From NCBI RefSeq assembly GCF_014695375.1, contig NZ_JACJOG010000037.1, positions 1 through 64,000 on the forward strand: a DNA stretch of 64,000 nt, given 5' to 3'. The notes under the pieces were generated by a model. It was not told the DNA's origin. It was given only the letters and a program-made list of their open reading frames with translations, and did no database searches. Source of the stretch: Coleofasciculus sp. FACHB-T130. GTDB taxonomy: Bacteria > Cyanobacteriota > Cyanobacteriia > Cyanobacteriales > FACHB-T130. Positions 28,113 through 37,232 of the stretch are shown here, piece after piece (positions within the stretch are counted from its first letter, which is position 1; each line of letters starts with the position of its first letter). The position numbers were made by a program, and so were the translations under genes.

Positions 28113-28877
28113 TTATGATTTTGTTCCCCGCAGGAGAGCCGAGTATTCGCAAAATGAACGCTGCGGCGCACCCACAATGGAGAATACCGATTTTGCTTGT
28201 GAAGAAGCATTATCCAGTAATATTTCCAGTTCTTGAACTGCTTCTGGTGGTGTCTGCTGTCGTGCTGTCCAATCTGCAAAATCAATCGGTAGGTGCCACT
28301 GTTGCATCGCGGTGAAGGGCATCCCAATACTTTCGCCAGCCGCTTGCCACTCCGATATCATCCAATCCCAACTATGAGAAGGATCGCGTAGTTTTTCCAC
28401 CTGATTGATAAACTCTGCCAGTGCAATATCTTCCGGTGAAATAATGTCCACAACCACAAACTTTCCACCCGCTTTCAACACTCGAAAAACCTCATTTAGC
28501 GCGGGTGTCAAGCTGGGGAAGTGATGGGCGACATAGCGGCAAGTCACAATATCAAACTGCTCATTTGAAAAGGGGAGTGCTGTAACATTGGCTTCCTGAA
28601 AATGCACGTTATTTAAGCCTCGTGCCATTGCTTGCCGCGATGCCTCTATTAACATTTTCTGGCTTAAGTCGATGCCAATCACTTCGCGGACATGAGGGGC
28701 GAAAGCAAACCCCGTATGTCCTGCCGCACACCCTACATCAAGTACACTCATCTCTGATGTTGGTTCACCTGCCTGCACCATCAGCTCCAGATCGTGCCCT
28801 TGTGCGAAAATGGGTGATGTACTGTATGCATTTGCTGCACGGTCAAATTGCTCTCGGATTGCTTCTTCTGGCTGCAT
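28113..28877 (-). CDS. Class I SAM-dependent methyltransferase (UbiE-like)
   Basis: A 254-residue cytosolic methyltransferase. SAM-binding motif I is VLDVGCAAGHTG, then GIDLSQKML, PFSNEQFDIVTCRYVAHHFP and RVLKAGGKFVVVD, the standard Rossmann pattern. The C-terminal third is more divergent and should determine the acceptor, which I cannot identify. The start is the ATG at 28877; MQPEEAIREQFDRAA is typical of this family. No operon partner. Confidence 0.85.
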   Translation of the reverse strand: MQPEEAIREQFDRAANAYSTSPIFAQGHDLELMVQAGEPTSEMSVLDVGCAAGHTGFAFAPHVREVIGIDLSQKMLIEASRQAMARGLNNVHFQEANVTALPFSNEQFDIVTCRYVAHHFPSLTPALNEVFRVLKAGGKFVVVDIISPEDIALAEFINQVEKLRDPSHSWDWMISEWQAAGESIGMPFTAMQQWHLPIDFADWTARQQTPPEAVQELEILLDNASSQAKSVFSIVGAPQRSFCEYSALLRGTKS

Positions 28878-29054
28878 TTTTGGCTCCTAAAATAGGTGTG
28901 GACAGGATAGAAATTCGGTGGAATTGGTATTTTTAGCTCTAAGCCAATCGGATTGAGAAGCGATCGCTTTCTGTGTCAACATCAACGCACGATGCAGGCA
29001 ATGCCGATAACACGCAAAGCGTTAAAACACGCTCAACCCAGCAATTTCAGCATC

Positions 29055-30377
29055 TCAATCGCCAGACTCGGAATCAGCGGCGTCTCTAGAGACGGGCATC
29101 ACCAGCACCTTATCAACGCGATTGCCATCCATATCCATCACTTCAAAACGCCAACTACCCAGATGAAAATGGTCGGCAGCCGTAGGAATTTTCCCTAAAT
29201 GGGTAATCATAAAACCGCCCATTGTGTGATAGTTTCCTTTTTGCGTTCCCGGCAATTCCTCAATATCTAATATTTCAAAAAACTCTTCCACCGACAACAT
29301 TCCATCAATCAACCAGGAACCATCTTCGCGTTGTACGGCTGGAGGAGATGTTGTACTATCGATTTCTACATCACCAACGATTTCTACTAAGATGTCGTTG
29401 AGCGTAACTACTCCCTGAGTGACGCCGTATTCATCTACAACCAGCGCCATGTGAGTGCCGGTTTGCTTGAATAATTCTAGAACTTTCAGCCCTCCGGTAC
29501 TTTCAGGCACAAATACCGGCTGTTTCAACGAGAGCGTCAGGTCAAGCTGTTGTCCGGACAGACAGCGCCCTAATAGGTCAGTCACGGGAATGATGCCCAA
29601 AACATTATCCAGTGCCCCCTGACAAACGGGAAATCGGGAATAGGCGCTGTTTATAATCTTGCGTTGATTTTCTTCCTGGGAGTCTTCTAGGTCAAGCCAG
29701 ACAATATCCGGTCGGGGTGTCATTAACGCACTCACGGGTCGGTCTCCCAGGCGAAACACTCGTTCCACCATGTCTTGTTCTGCTTCCTCAAAGGTTCCCG
29801 CCTCCGTGGCTTGCTCGATTAAGGCTGTAATATCGTGTTCGGTGATTTCACCATCGGTAGACGGTCTGATGCCCAACAGCCGCACCATCATATCGGTGGA
29901 GGTACTCAATAGATAAACAACCGGGGCGGCAATAGTAGCCAACATCCGCATCGGGATAGCAACAGATGAAGCAATCCGTTCTGGATAGTTTAAAGCCAGG
30001 CGCTTGGGCACCAGTTCGCCAATAATCAGTGTCAGATAGGTGATGATCAGGATGGCGATCGCTGATGCGATCGCGTTTTTATACGGAGCGATCCAGGCAA
30101 TCAACCCTAATAGAGGGGTAAGGCTTTTGGCGATAGTTCTTTCGCCGAAAGCACCGGAGATAATTGCTAGGAGGGTTATCCCCACCTGAACAATCGCCAA
30201 AAACTGATTCGGGGAATTCGCCAGTTCCAAGGCAGCGCGTGCTTTGACATCCCCTTGGTTAGCCAGCTGTTGCAGCCTCACCTTCCTAGCCGAGACGATA
30301 GCTAACTCTGACATCACAAAGATGCCATTGGCAACGATCAGTAGCAAAACAATCAGAAATTCGGTAGTAGGGGTCAT
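29055..30377 (-). CDS. CNNM/CorC-type membrane protein (hemolysin-like), DUF21-CBS-CorC_HlyC
   Basis: A 440-residue protein. The N-terminal DUF21 region (1-180) has three to four membrane helices, including VANGIFVMSELAIVSAR and the GELVPKRLAL segment. A CBS pair follows (about 205-335, MTPRPDIVWLD, then VVDEYGVTQGVVTLNDI), then a CorC_HlyC domain (about 345-430, WLIDGMLSVEEF). Relatives affect Mg2+/Co2+ or Na+ movement; the old name hemolysin is not a demonstrated function here. It is divergent from mfd. Confidence 0.88.
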   Translation of the reverse strand: MTPTTEFLIVLLLIVANGIFVMSELAIVSARKVRLQQLANQGDVKARAALELANSPNQFLAIVQVGITLLAIISGAFGERTIAKSLTPLLGLIAWIAPYKNAIASAIAILIITYLTLIIGELVPKRLALNYPERIASSVAIPMRMLATIAAPVVYLLSTSTDMMVRLLGIRPSTDGEITEHDITALIEQATEAGTFEEAEQDMVERVFRLGDRPVSALMTPRPDIVWLDLEDSQEENQRKIINSAYSRFPVCQGALDNVLGIIPVTDLLGRCLSGQQLDLTLSLKQPVFVPESTGGLKVLELFKQTGTHMALVVDEYGVTQGVVTLNDILVEIVGDVEIDSTTSPPAVQREDGSWLIDGMLSVEEFFEILDIEELPGTQKGNYHTMGGFMITHLGKIPTAADHFHLGSWRFEVMDMDGNRVDKVLVMPVSRDAADSESGD

Positions 30378-30658
30378 TTGTCAATGTGTCAGTAATATCG
30401 GCGAACGGTGCCTTAGATGGAAGTAGGGGCGATACCCGAAGTTGGATGGTTAGAAAACCAGAGAACCAATGTGCCCACCCCGATATCAAAAGCTGGGGTT
30501 CCCCAAAAAAGCAGTAGCTATAGAGAAAGTAGCATTTTGTGTAAAGCAGAAATCTATCGGTAGAGCAGTCTCGATTTGAACTGCCTTCTAAAATGATGGA
30601 AGTAGGGAGGTATACTCCTGCCTTTTTGTCAGAACGAATTAAGCATTTCCTCCAACTG

Positions 30659-33600
30659 ATGGCATTTTCTTCTATTATTCGTGCCCTAGGGCGATCGCCT
30701 CTCACGACAGAACTCCTTTCTAAGCTCGACCAACAACGGTATCTACAGCTCAACGGTATTCCCCGTTTGCCAAAGGGATTGGTGGCTTCTGCCCTCGCGC
30801 AAGCCCAAGGACAGAATTTGTTCGTGGTGTGTGCCACCCTGGAGGAAGTCAGCCGCTGTTGCGCTCAACTGGAAGCAATGGGTTGGCAGACGGTACATTT
30901 TTATCCGACTTCTGAAGCATCGCCCTACGAGCCATTCGATCCGGAATCGGAGATGACTTGGGGACAGATGCAGGTCTTGGCAGATTTAGTCAGGACTGAG
31001 GTGACAGGAAGTTCTCAGTCCTCAGCAAAGATGGCGGTTGTGGCGACGGAACGGGCGCTGCAACTTCATTTGCCGCCTCCTGAAGCTTTTAAGCCTTTCT
31101 GCATCACCCTGGAACGCGGACAGAGTTGGGATTTAGATGCCTTTAGCAAGAAGGTGGCGACTCTGGGATACGAACGGGTGCCTCTGGTGGAAATGGAGGG
31201 GCAATGGAGTCGGCGCGGGGATATTATCGATGTGTTCCCGGTGTCGGCTGAGTTGCCGGTGCGTTTGGAATGGTTCGGGGATGAACTGGATCAGATGCGG
31301 GAGTTCGATCCGGCGACGCAGCGATCGCTTGATAAGATTGAGCGGCTGGTGTTGACTCCGACTGATTTTAGTCCGATTGTTCGGGCGGCGTTAGAAGATA
31401 CGAACCGCCAAAACGCCAAGGTCGCGAAGGAAGAGAGGGAAGAGAGGGAAGAAGAACCAGAGAAGAGTACGCGGCGGTTGTTGGGGGTGGCTTTTGAGAA
31501 ACCGGCTTCTTTGTTGGATTATTTGCCGGAAAATACGCTGATTGCGATTGATGAGCCGGAGCAATGTCGCGCCCATAGCGATCGCTGGGTGGAACACGCT
31601 GAAGAACAATGGGCAATTGCGAATAGGAAGGAGGAATTACCCAAAATTCACCGCAATTTTGATGAATCTTTAGCGGCGGTGGAACGCTTTAAGCGGCTGT
31701 ATTTATCTGAATTGGTTGAATCCTCAGTCCTCAATCCTCAGTCCTCCGCACTCAATCTGGCTAGTCGTCCGGTTCCGGTAACGCCGCATCAGTTTGCTAA
31801 AATTGCGGAAACTTTGCGGAACGAGCGCGATCGCAGTTTCTCGATCTGGATCGTTTCTGCACAACCTTCCCGTTCTGTATCGTTGCTCCAAGAACACGAT
31901 TGTCCGGCGCAATTTGTCCCCAATCCCCACGATTATCCGGCGATTGACAAGTTACAAATCCAGAAGACGCCGGTGGCGGTAAAATATTCGGGGATCGCGG
32001 AACTGGAAGGATTTATCCTGCCAACCTTCCGATTGGTGGTGGTGACAGACAGGGAGTTTTTCGGACAGCATTCTCTGGCAAGTCCCAGCTATATCCGCAA
32101 GCGTCGTCGGGCGGCGTCTAAGCAAGTCGATCCCAACAAGTTGCGCCCCGGTGATTATGTGGTTCACAGAAATCACGGGGTTGGTAAGTTTCTCAGGCTG
32201 GAAAGTCTGACGGTTAATAACGAAACCCGCGAGTATTTGGTAGTGCAGTACGCAGATGGTTTGCTGCGAGTAGTGGCAGATCAGGTCGGTGCGATGTCTC
32301 GGTTTCGCGCCACGGAGGGGAAACCGCCGGAACTCAATAGAATGTCCGGGAAGGCGTGGGAATCGACTAAGAATAAAGTCCGCAAGGCGATTAAGAAATT
32401 GGCGGTGGACTTGCTGAAGTTGTATGCTCAGCGATCGCAACAACAAGGTTTCGTTTATCCAGCGGATTCGCCTTGGCAAGAGGAATTAGAAGATTCTTTC
32501 CCCTATCAACCGACGCCGGATCAGTTGAAGGCGGTGCAGGATGTGAAGCGGGAAATGGAAAGCGATCGCCCGATGGATCGGTTGGTGTGCGGTGATGTTG
32601 GTTTCGGCAAGACGGAAGTCGCCATCCGCGCCATATTTAAAGCGATTACCGCCGGGAAGCAAGTTGCTTTCCTCGCCCCAACGACGATTCTGACTCAGCA
32701 GCACTACCACACCCTAAAAGAGCGTTTCGCCCCCTACCCAATTGAGGTAGGTTTACTCAACCGCTTCCGCAGTGCGGAGGAACGCCGCAATATTATCAAA
32801 CGACTGGCGACGGGTGAATTAGATGTCGTCGTTGGCACTCACCAACTCTTAAGTAAGGAAATTCGTTTCCGAGATTTAGGGTTGTTGGTGGTGGATGAAG
32901 AACAGCGATTTGGCGTTAACCAGAAGGAAAAAATCAAATCTCTGAGAACGCAGTTGGATGTGCTAACTCTTTCCGCCACCCCAATTCCCCGAACCCTTTA
33001 TATGTCACTGTCGGGAATCCGGGAAATGAGTTTGATTACTACGCCGCCACCCTCTCGGCGTCCGATTAAAACTCACCTGGCATCCTACGATCCCGAAGCG
33101 ATCCGCACGGCGATTCGTCAAGAACTCGACCGGGGGGGACAGGTGTTTTATGTCGTCCCGCGAGTCGAGGGAATTGAAGAAACTGCCACGAAGTTGCGGG
33201 AAATGGTGCCAGGAACCAGGCTAGCGATCGCTCACGGTCAATTAGACGAATCTGAGTTAGAAGCGACGATGCTTGCCTTCAGCTCTGGCGAAGCGGATAT
33301 CCTCGTCTGTACCACGATTATTGAATCCGGCTTAGATATCCCCAGAGTCAACACGATCCTGATTGAAGATGCCCATAAATTTGGTCTATCCCAGCTATAC
33401 CAATTGCGCGGACGGGTGGGACGTGCTGGCATCCAAGCTCACGCATGGCTATTTTATCCCAAGCACAAGGCGCTCTCAGATGCCGCACGGCAACGGTTAC
33501 GGGCCATTCAGGAATTCACCCAATTGGGTTCTGGCTATCAACTTGCCACGCGCGATATGGAAATTCGGGGCGTCGGTAACTTATTGGGTGCGGAACAATC

Positions 33601-34156
33601 GGGACAGATGGATGCCATTGGTTTCGACCTTTATATGGAAATGTTGGAGGAAGCGATTCGCGAAATTCGCGGACAGGAAATTCCCCAAGTTGACGATACG
33701 CAGATTGACTTGCAGCTGACGGCGTTTATCCCCGCGGACTACATCACCGATTTGGATCAAAAGATGAGCGCTTACCGTGCAGTGGCTGCGGCGAATTCTA
33801 AGGAAGAATTAGTGAGTATTGCCGCAGAATGGAGCGATCGCTACGGGAGTATCCCTAAATCAGCAACTCAGTTGCTGCGGGTAATGGAACTGAAACAACT
33901 GGCGAAAAAACTCGGCTTCAGCCGGATTAAACCAGAAAGCAAACAACACGTTATCCTAGAGACACCGATGGAGGAACCCGCCTGGAACCTGCTCAAAGAT
34001 AATCTGCCAGAACACCTGAAAACTCGCTTTGTCTACACCTCCGGTAAAGTCACCGTTCGCGGTTTGGGCGTCTTGCCTGCCGAGCAGCAGACGGAACATC
34101 TGATTACTTGGTTGGGTAAGATGCAAGGGGCACTCCCAGAACCGGCACTCGTCTAA
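30659..34156 (+). CDS. mfd: Transcription-repair coupling factor
   Basis: Superfamily 2 DNA translocase that pushes stalled RNA polymerase off DNA lesions and recruits UvrA. In order: a UvrB-like N-terminal part, a CarD-like polymerase-interacting domain ([17 protein letters not shown]), the motor with Walker [12 protein letters not shown], the VVDEEQRFG box, [11 protein letters not shown] and QLRGRVGRA, and a C-terminal D7 part. The frame is open from an ATG at 30593, but cyanobacterial Mfd usually begins MAFSSI, so I start at 30659 (1165 residues). Unusually, two low-complexity inserts derived from small DNA repeats are translated in frame (31405-31456 and 31721-31754). They lie between the conserved N-terminal modules and should be surface linkers. 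Confidence 0.96.
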   Translation: MAFSSIIRALGRSPLTTELLSKLDQQRYLQLNGIPRLPKGLVASALAQAQGQNLFVVCATLEEVSRCCAQLEAMGWQTVHFYPTSEASPYEPFDPESEMTWGQMQVLADLVRTEVTGSSQSSAKMAVVATERALQLHLPPPEAFKPFCITLERGQSWDLDAFSKKVATLGYERVPLVEMEGQWSRRGDIIDVFPVSAELPVRLEWFGDELDQMREFDPATQRSLDKIERLVLTPTDFSPIVRAALEDTNRQNAKVAKEEREEREEEPEKSTRRLLGVAFEKPASLLDYLPENTLIAIDEPEQCRAHSDRWVEHAEEQWAIANRKEELPKIHRNFDESLAAVERFKRLYLSELVESSVLNPQSSALNLASRPVPVTPHQFAKIAETLRNERDRSFSIWIVSAQPSRSVSLLQEHDCPAQFVPNPHDYPAIDKLQIQKTPVAVKYSGIAELEGFILPTFRLVVVTDREFFGQHSLASPSYIRKRRRAASKQVDPNKLRPGDYVVHRNHGVGKFLRLESLTVNNETREYLVVQYADGLLRVVADQVGAMSRFRATEGKPPELNRMSGKAWESTKNKVRKAIKKLAVDLLKLYAQRSQQQGFVYPADSPWQEELEDSFPYQPTPDQLKAVQDVKREMESDRPMDRLVCGDVGFGKTEVAIRAIFKAITAGKQVAFLAPTTILTQQHYHTLKERFAPYPIEVGLLNRFRSAEERRNIIKRLATGELDVVVGTHQLLSKEIRFRDLGLLVVDEEQRFGVNQKEKIKSLRTQLDVLTLSATPIPRTLYMSLSGIREMSLITTPPPSRRPIKTHLASYDPEAIRTAIRQELDRGGQVFYVVPRVEGIEETATKLREMVPGTRLAIAHGQLDESELEATMLAFSSGEADILVCTTIIESGLDIPRVNTILIEDAHKFGLSQLYQLRGRVGRAGIQAHAWLFYPKHKALSDAARQRLRAIQEFTQLGSGYQLATRDMEIRGVGNLLGAEQSGQMDAIGFDLYMEMLEEAIREIRGQEIPQVDDTQIDLQLTAFIPADYITDLDQKMSAYRAVAAANSKEELVSIAAEWSDRYGSIPKSATQLLRVMELKQLAKKLGFSRIKPESKQHVILETPMEEPAWNLLKDNLPEHLKTRFVYTSGKVTVRGLGVLPAEQQTEHLITWLGKMQGALPEPALV
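31405..31456 (+). repeat. Gene-internal 'cgccaagg/agagagg' repeat in mfd
   Basis: The stretch ccgccaaaacgccaagg, tcgcgaagg and then three agag(a)gga units matches the class of small repeats usually found between cyanobacterial genes (compare 18171-18209). Here it is read in frame as [13 protein letters not shown], a charged linker in Mfd. Confidence 0.6.
31721..31754 (+). repeat. Gene-internal 'tcctcagtcctcaa' tandem repeat in mfd
   Basis: Repeated (t)cctca(g/a)t units are translated as [12 protein letters not shown]. The same word occurs at 31013-31025 (TGSSQSSAK). This SSVL-type repeat is one I associate with cyanobacterial intergenic DNA; its presence in a housekeeping gene implies in-frame insertion or expansion. 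Confidence 0.6.
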
Positions 34157-34739
34157 TTTACATATCAGTACTGACAGCTCGGTTTGCAGGGTCGAAGAGT
34201 TGAAATTTGTCTTTAAGTTTGTCTGCGATTAGATCGGGCAAATCGGTAGTGTCAAAACCTCTTCCTGTCTCCCTGCAAATTTTTTGTTATTTTTGCTACC
34301 AATCCTCTATCAATCTCAGGAAAGATAATGAACAAATTGCACTCAAAAAAATTACCTCGTTGGGTACTTCCGCTTTGACTGAATACTTAGTTTTAATGTA
34401 ATTAATGAATGCAGTACAGCCAAGCTAACTCTGTAAATCTCCTAGATCAGAATTATCGGAACATTTGTTTAACTTATCTAATTCTGTTCTTCTAAAATTG
34501 GCTTGAGCTGGCATTTCATGATTTCAACCAGTCGAGAAATAAACTAAATTCAGTCTCTAAGCAATCCCAGCTTAGGTATTTTGACGTGGCATTTGTTTAA
34601 TTGGTGATTATTTCATCAAATCTTTAAAAATCCTGATAGAATTTGTTCGTAGTTTTATGAAACATTTCTTTAGGGTTTGTATCTTGGAAATAGGGATGAG
34701 CAAATACTCAAGCAATTGGAAAACACAAGGGTGAACCTA
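34157..34739. other. Spacer downstream of mfd, no gene seen
   Basis: AT-rich. One 64-codon frame at 34207-34401 has no ribosome site or recognisable sequence. The right end carries the promoter and an AAGGG ribosome site for the Mo-nitro_C protein. Confidence 0.5.
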
Positions 34740-35108
34740 ATGAGTATGATCTGCACAGACAAACAGCCGAATACCCTAGAAAGTATTGCACTCGCTTCAG
34801 CAGAAAGCGTACAAGCAGCTAAAGTCGTTCGCTCGCCTAAAAAGCAGCAATTCGATATCCTGCGCCCACTCCGTCAATGGCTGGACGGAATTGCGATTTC
34901 TGACCGTCAGATGGCTGAGCTTCTCGCAAAGGCGATTCCGGCACAGTGCCCCTTTGAGCGTGATATCAAGCTATTTGGTCACAAAGTAGGACACATTCCT
35001 CCGTTGTGCAAACTGAATCCGTTTTATGACCAACTGGTAGGATTGCGTTTTCGGGCCCTTTGTTATCTAGTCGATCAATGTGGTGTGGATATCCAGTCCT
35101 ACATCTAG
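34740..35108 (+). CDS. Mo-dependent nitrogenase C-terminal-domain protein (Mo-nitro_C)
   Basis: A 122-residue cytosolic protein. The conserved core PLRQWLDGIAISDRQ, IPAQCPFERDI, HIPPLCKLNPFYDQL and GLRFRALCYL matches a small family widespread in cyanobacteria and named for likeness to a segment of Mo-nitrogenase. It includes non-fixers, so the name is not a function. No nif gene lies nearby. The frame is open from a TTG at 34677, but the ATG at 34740 has an AAGGG eight bases ahead and fits better. Role unknown. Confidence 0.85.
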   Translation: MSMICTDKQPNTLESIALASAESVQAAKVVRSPKKQQFDILRPLRQWLDGIAISDRQMAELLAKAIPAQCPFERDIKLFGHKVGHIPPLCKLNPFYDQLVGLRFRALCYLVDQCGVDIQSYI

Positions 35109-35244
35109 AAAAAGCTAGAGCAAATTGTGCTAAGGCAAGCATACGCTTTCTGGCGATCGCCAGATGACAGTAAAGGTAAAGGTTCAGCATCAGCCCAGTC
35201 AATCGCATCTCACCCAGTTGGGCGTCTCCGCTAGACCCATTTGG

Positions 35245-35415
35245 ATGAAAGAAGTTTCCGAATTTTCCTAAACCTACGACGATCCGGAAACTTGCTAGTT
35301 TTTAGAAGAGGATGTCACTGTAACGCCGGAAGATGGAAGGCTAGTGCAAAAGGCCAAAGGCGACTTGAGTAACTCCCGCCAGGATGCCTTGCACTTGCAA
35401 GATGAAAGATTTTAG
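35245..35415 (+). pseudogene. Small decayed gene remnant
   Basis: From the ATG at 35245 a single frame runs to the TAG at 35413 with two internal stops (after MKEVSEFS and after TYDDPETC). The last 38 codons are protein-like (FLEEDVTVTPEDG, then LVQKAKGDLSNSRQ). The same frame on both sides of each stop suggests point-mutation decay, not chance. The parent family is unknown to me. It runs into the 3' end of the convergent cobW by four bases. Confidence 0.35.
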
Positions 35416-36461
35416 CCAGGTAACGCTGCCAACTGCAACTCAATTTCATCGGGATTGAGCTTCTGACCAATAAAGACTAACTGAGTTTGCCGGGTTTCCT
35501 GTGGTTGCCAAGGACGGTCATAAAATTGATCGAATCTCGTTCCCACTCCTTGTAATACCAGCCGCATCGCTTTGTTGGGAACTGCCACAAATCCCTTGAT
35601 TCGATAAATTTCCTGTTGTTGCACCAACGCTTCTAACTGTTCTTGCAGCTTCTGGGGATCGAAAGTACGGTTTAAAATCACCTGAGTCGAGGTAATTTCT
35701 TCGTCGTGATCGTGGTCTTCTTCAGTGTCGTGATGACTGGGACGATTATCTAAGTTGTCTTCTACGGCACTCTGGAAACCCAAGAGAACCTCCGGATCTA
35801 ATTTTCCGCGATCGCTCGGTACCATCTTGACAGCACGAGACAGTTCTCGTTCAATCAACTTCACGACCTCAGCCTGCTGGGTAGCGTTCACCAGATCGGT
35901 TTTATTCAACACCACCAAATCGGCACACGCCAGCTGATCTTCAAAAAGTTCTTGCAATGGGGTTTCGTGTTCCAGGTTGGGATCTTCCTGGCGCTGTGCG
36001 TCCACCGCTTCGGGATCGCTGGCAAAGGTTCCCGCCGCCACCGCTTCGCAATCCACGACGGTAATCACAGCATCTACCGTCGCTGCATTGCGAATTTCAG
36101 GCCAGCGAAATGCCTTCACCAGCGGTTTTGGTAACGCCAATCCCGATGTCTCCACTAAAATGCAGTCGAGACTATCTCTGCGCTTCAGCAGTTCTAGCAT
36201 CGTCGGCAAAAATTCTTCCTGAACCGTACAGCACAAGCAACCATTGGTTAATTCAACAATGTTGCTGGTGCTGTCGGCTTCTTCTTCTGGACAGTAGCCA
36301 CAAGAACGCAGCAATTCGCCATCAATCCCCAATTCGCCAAATTCGTTGACTAAAACGGCGATGCGGCGTCCTTGATTGTTCTGTAGCAGGTGGCGAATCA
36401 GAGTTGTTTTACCACTCCCTAAAAATCCGGTGATAACAGTGACGGGAATTTTGGTAGCCAT
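35412..36461 (-). CDS. cobW: CobW-type G3E GTPase, metal chaperone
   Basis: A 349-residue GTPase. Motifs: Walker A GFLGSGKTT (12-20), NEFGELGIDGELL, the metal-binding CxCC in NGCLCCTVQEEF, ETSGLALPKPLV and NKTDLV. A histidine/acid-rich loop (HHDTEEDHDHDEE) before the C-terminal CobW_C domain probably binds metal. Length and the LVFIGQKL ending fit CobW, linked to cobalt delivery for B12, but zinc chaperones look alike and no cob gene is adjacent, so the metal is uncertain. Single gene. Confidence 0.85.
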   Translation of the reverse strand: MATKIPVTVITGFLGSGKTTLIRHLLQNNQGRRIAVLVNEFGELGIDGELLRSCGYCPEEEADSTSNIVELTNGCLCCTVQEEFLPTMLELLKRRDSLDCILVETSGLALPKPLVKAFRWPEIRNAATVDAVITVVDCEAVAAGTFASDPEAVDAQRQEDPNLEHETPLQELFEDQLACADLVVLNKTDLVNATQQAEVVKLIERELSRAVKMVPSDRGKLDPEVLLGFQSAVEDNLDNRPSHHDTEEDHDHDEEITSTQVILNRTFDPQKLQEQLEALVQQQEIYRIKGFVAVPNKAMRLVLQGVGTRFDQFYDRPWQPQETRQTQLVFIGQKLNPDEIELQLAALPG

Positions 36462-37232
36462 TGTTTGAAAAGTGTTGAGTTTTGAGTTTTGAATTAATCA
36501 TTCAGTACCAAGGCAGCTAGGGTGTATCTCTGTTTCTTTACAAGTGCCTTGTATACACGATTGACTATTCTAGGCTGAAAGCTGAAATTTAGGTGGATGG
36601 CGCGATCGCTCTAGGGTAAGCGCATCTAAATTCTGGATGTCTTTCCCTGTAAGAATCTCATTATTAGATAAATATAAAAACTAAATGCTTGAACCCCTTG
36701 TGTAGTAGCTATTTCAAAAATAAGAGACGTTTTCCGTACTACCTTGACAGGCAATCTGCTTGTTCTTTTGGCAACGTGAGTCTATTAACAACAAATAAGA
36801 TACAGTTATCGCCATCAGCCGGTGCAAGGTGAATGGATAGCCCTTCACAGGCTTAAAGATAGTTGATGGTGAATACAGGTGGCTCTATATTAGCTCCAGC
36901 TTTTTCCCTCAGCATCAGTAAGCGATCGCTCCAATTCCAAATACTCGCTTTTAGCCGCTTGCCGCCTATGTTTCATCATCACCACTTCTCCTGCACCGCT
37001 GGTACAGAAGCGTCATTCAAGCCAATCATTTTCACTTGTTTACACGAAAAAATATTGAAAATTTGTATACATAGCTACTTATTTTTTTAATTCAAAGAAA
37101 GATATTGAGGTTATTATTTTTACTTGTTTTGATGAGAAAATATTAATATTCATGCACATGAATACTCAATCCATTTATCTAAAGATATTATTGAAAAAAT
37201 TCCTGACACTGGCACGTAGAGGTCAATAATTT
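36462..37232. other. Spacer upstream of the DUF4157 effector, no gene seen
   Basis: 771 bases, increasingly AT-rich toward the right. One 75-codon frame at 36863-37090 has no support. No structural injection-system gene, tRNA or clear insertion end is visible. It must contain the promoter of the effector gene. Confidence 0.5.

Noticed and set aside
30286-30837. 183-codon minus-strand frame overlapping mfd and the CorC-type gene
   Set aside because: Overlaps two secure genes on either side and reads as shadow sequence with many Cys, Arg and Ser.
34207-34401. 64-codon frame after mfd
   Set aside because: No ribosome site and no conserved feature.
34740-35108. Mo-nitro_C protein as evidence for nitrogen fixation
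   Set aside because: The family is found in cyanobacteria without nitrogenase and no nif gene is in the window.
36863-37090. 75-codon frame upstream of the effector
   Set aside because: Low-complexity, no support; probably part of the promoter region.
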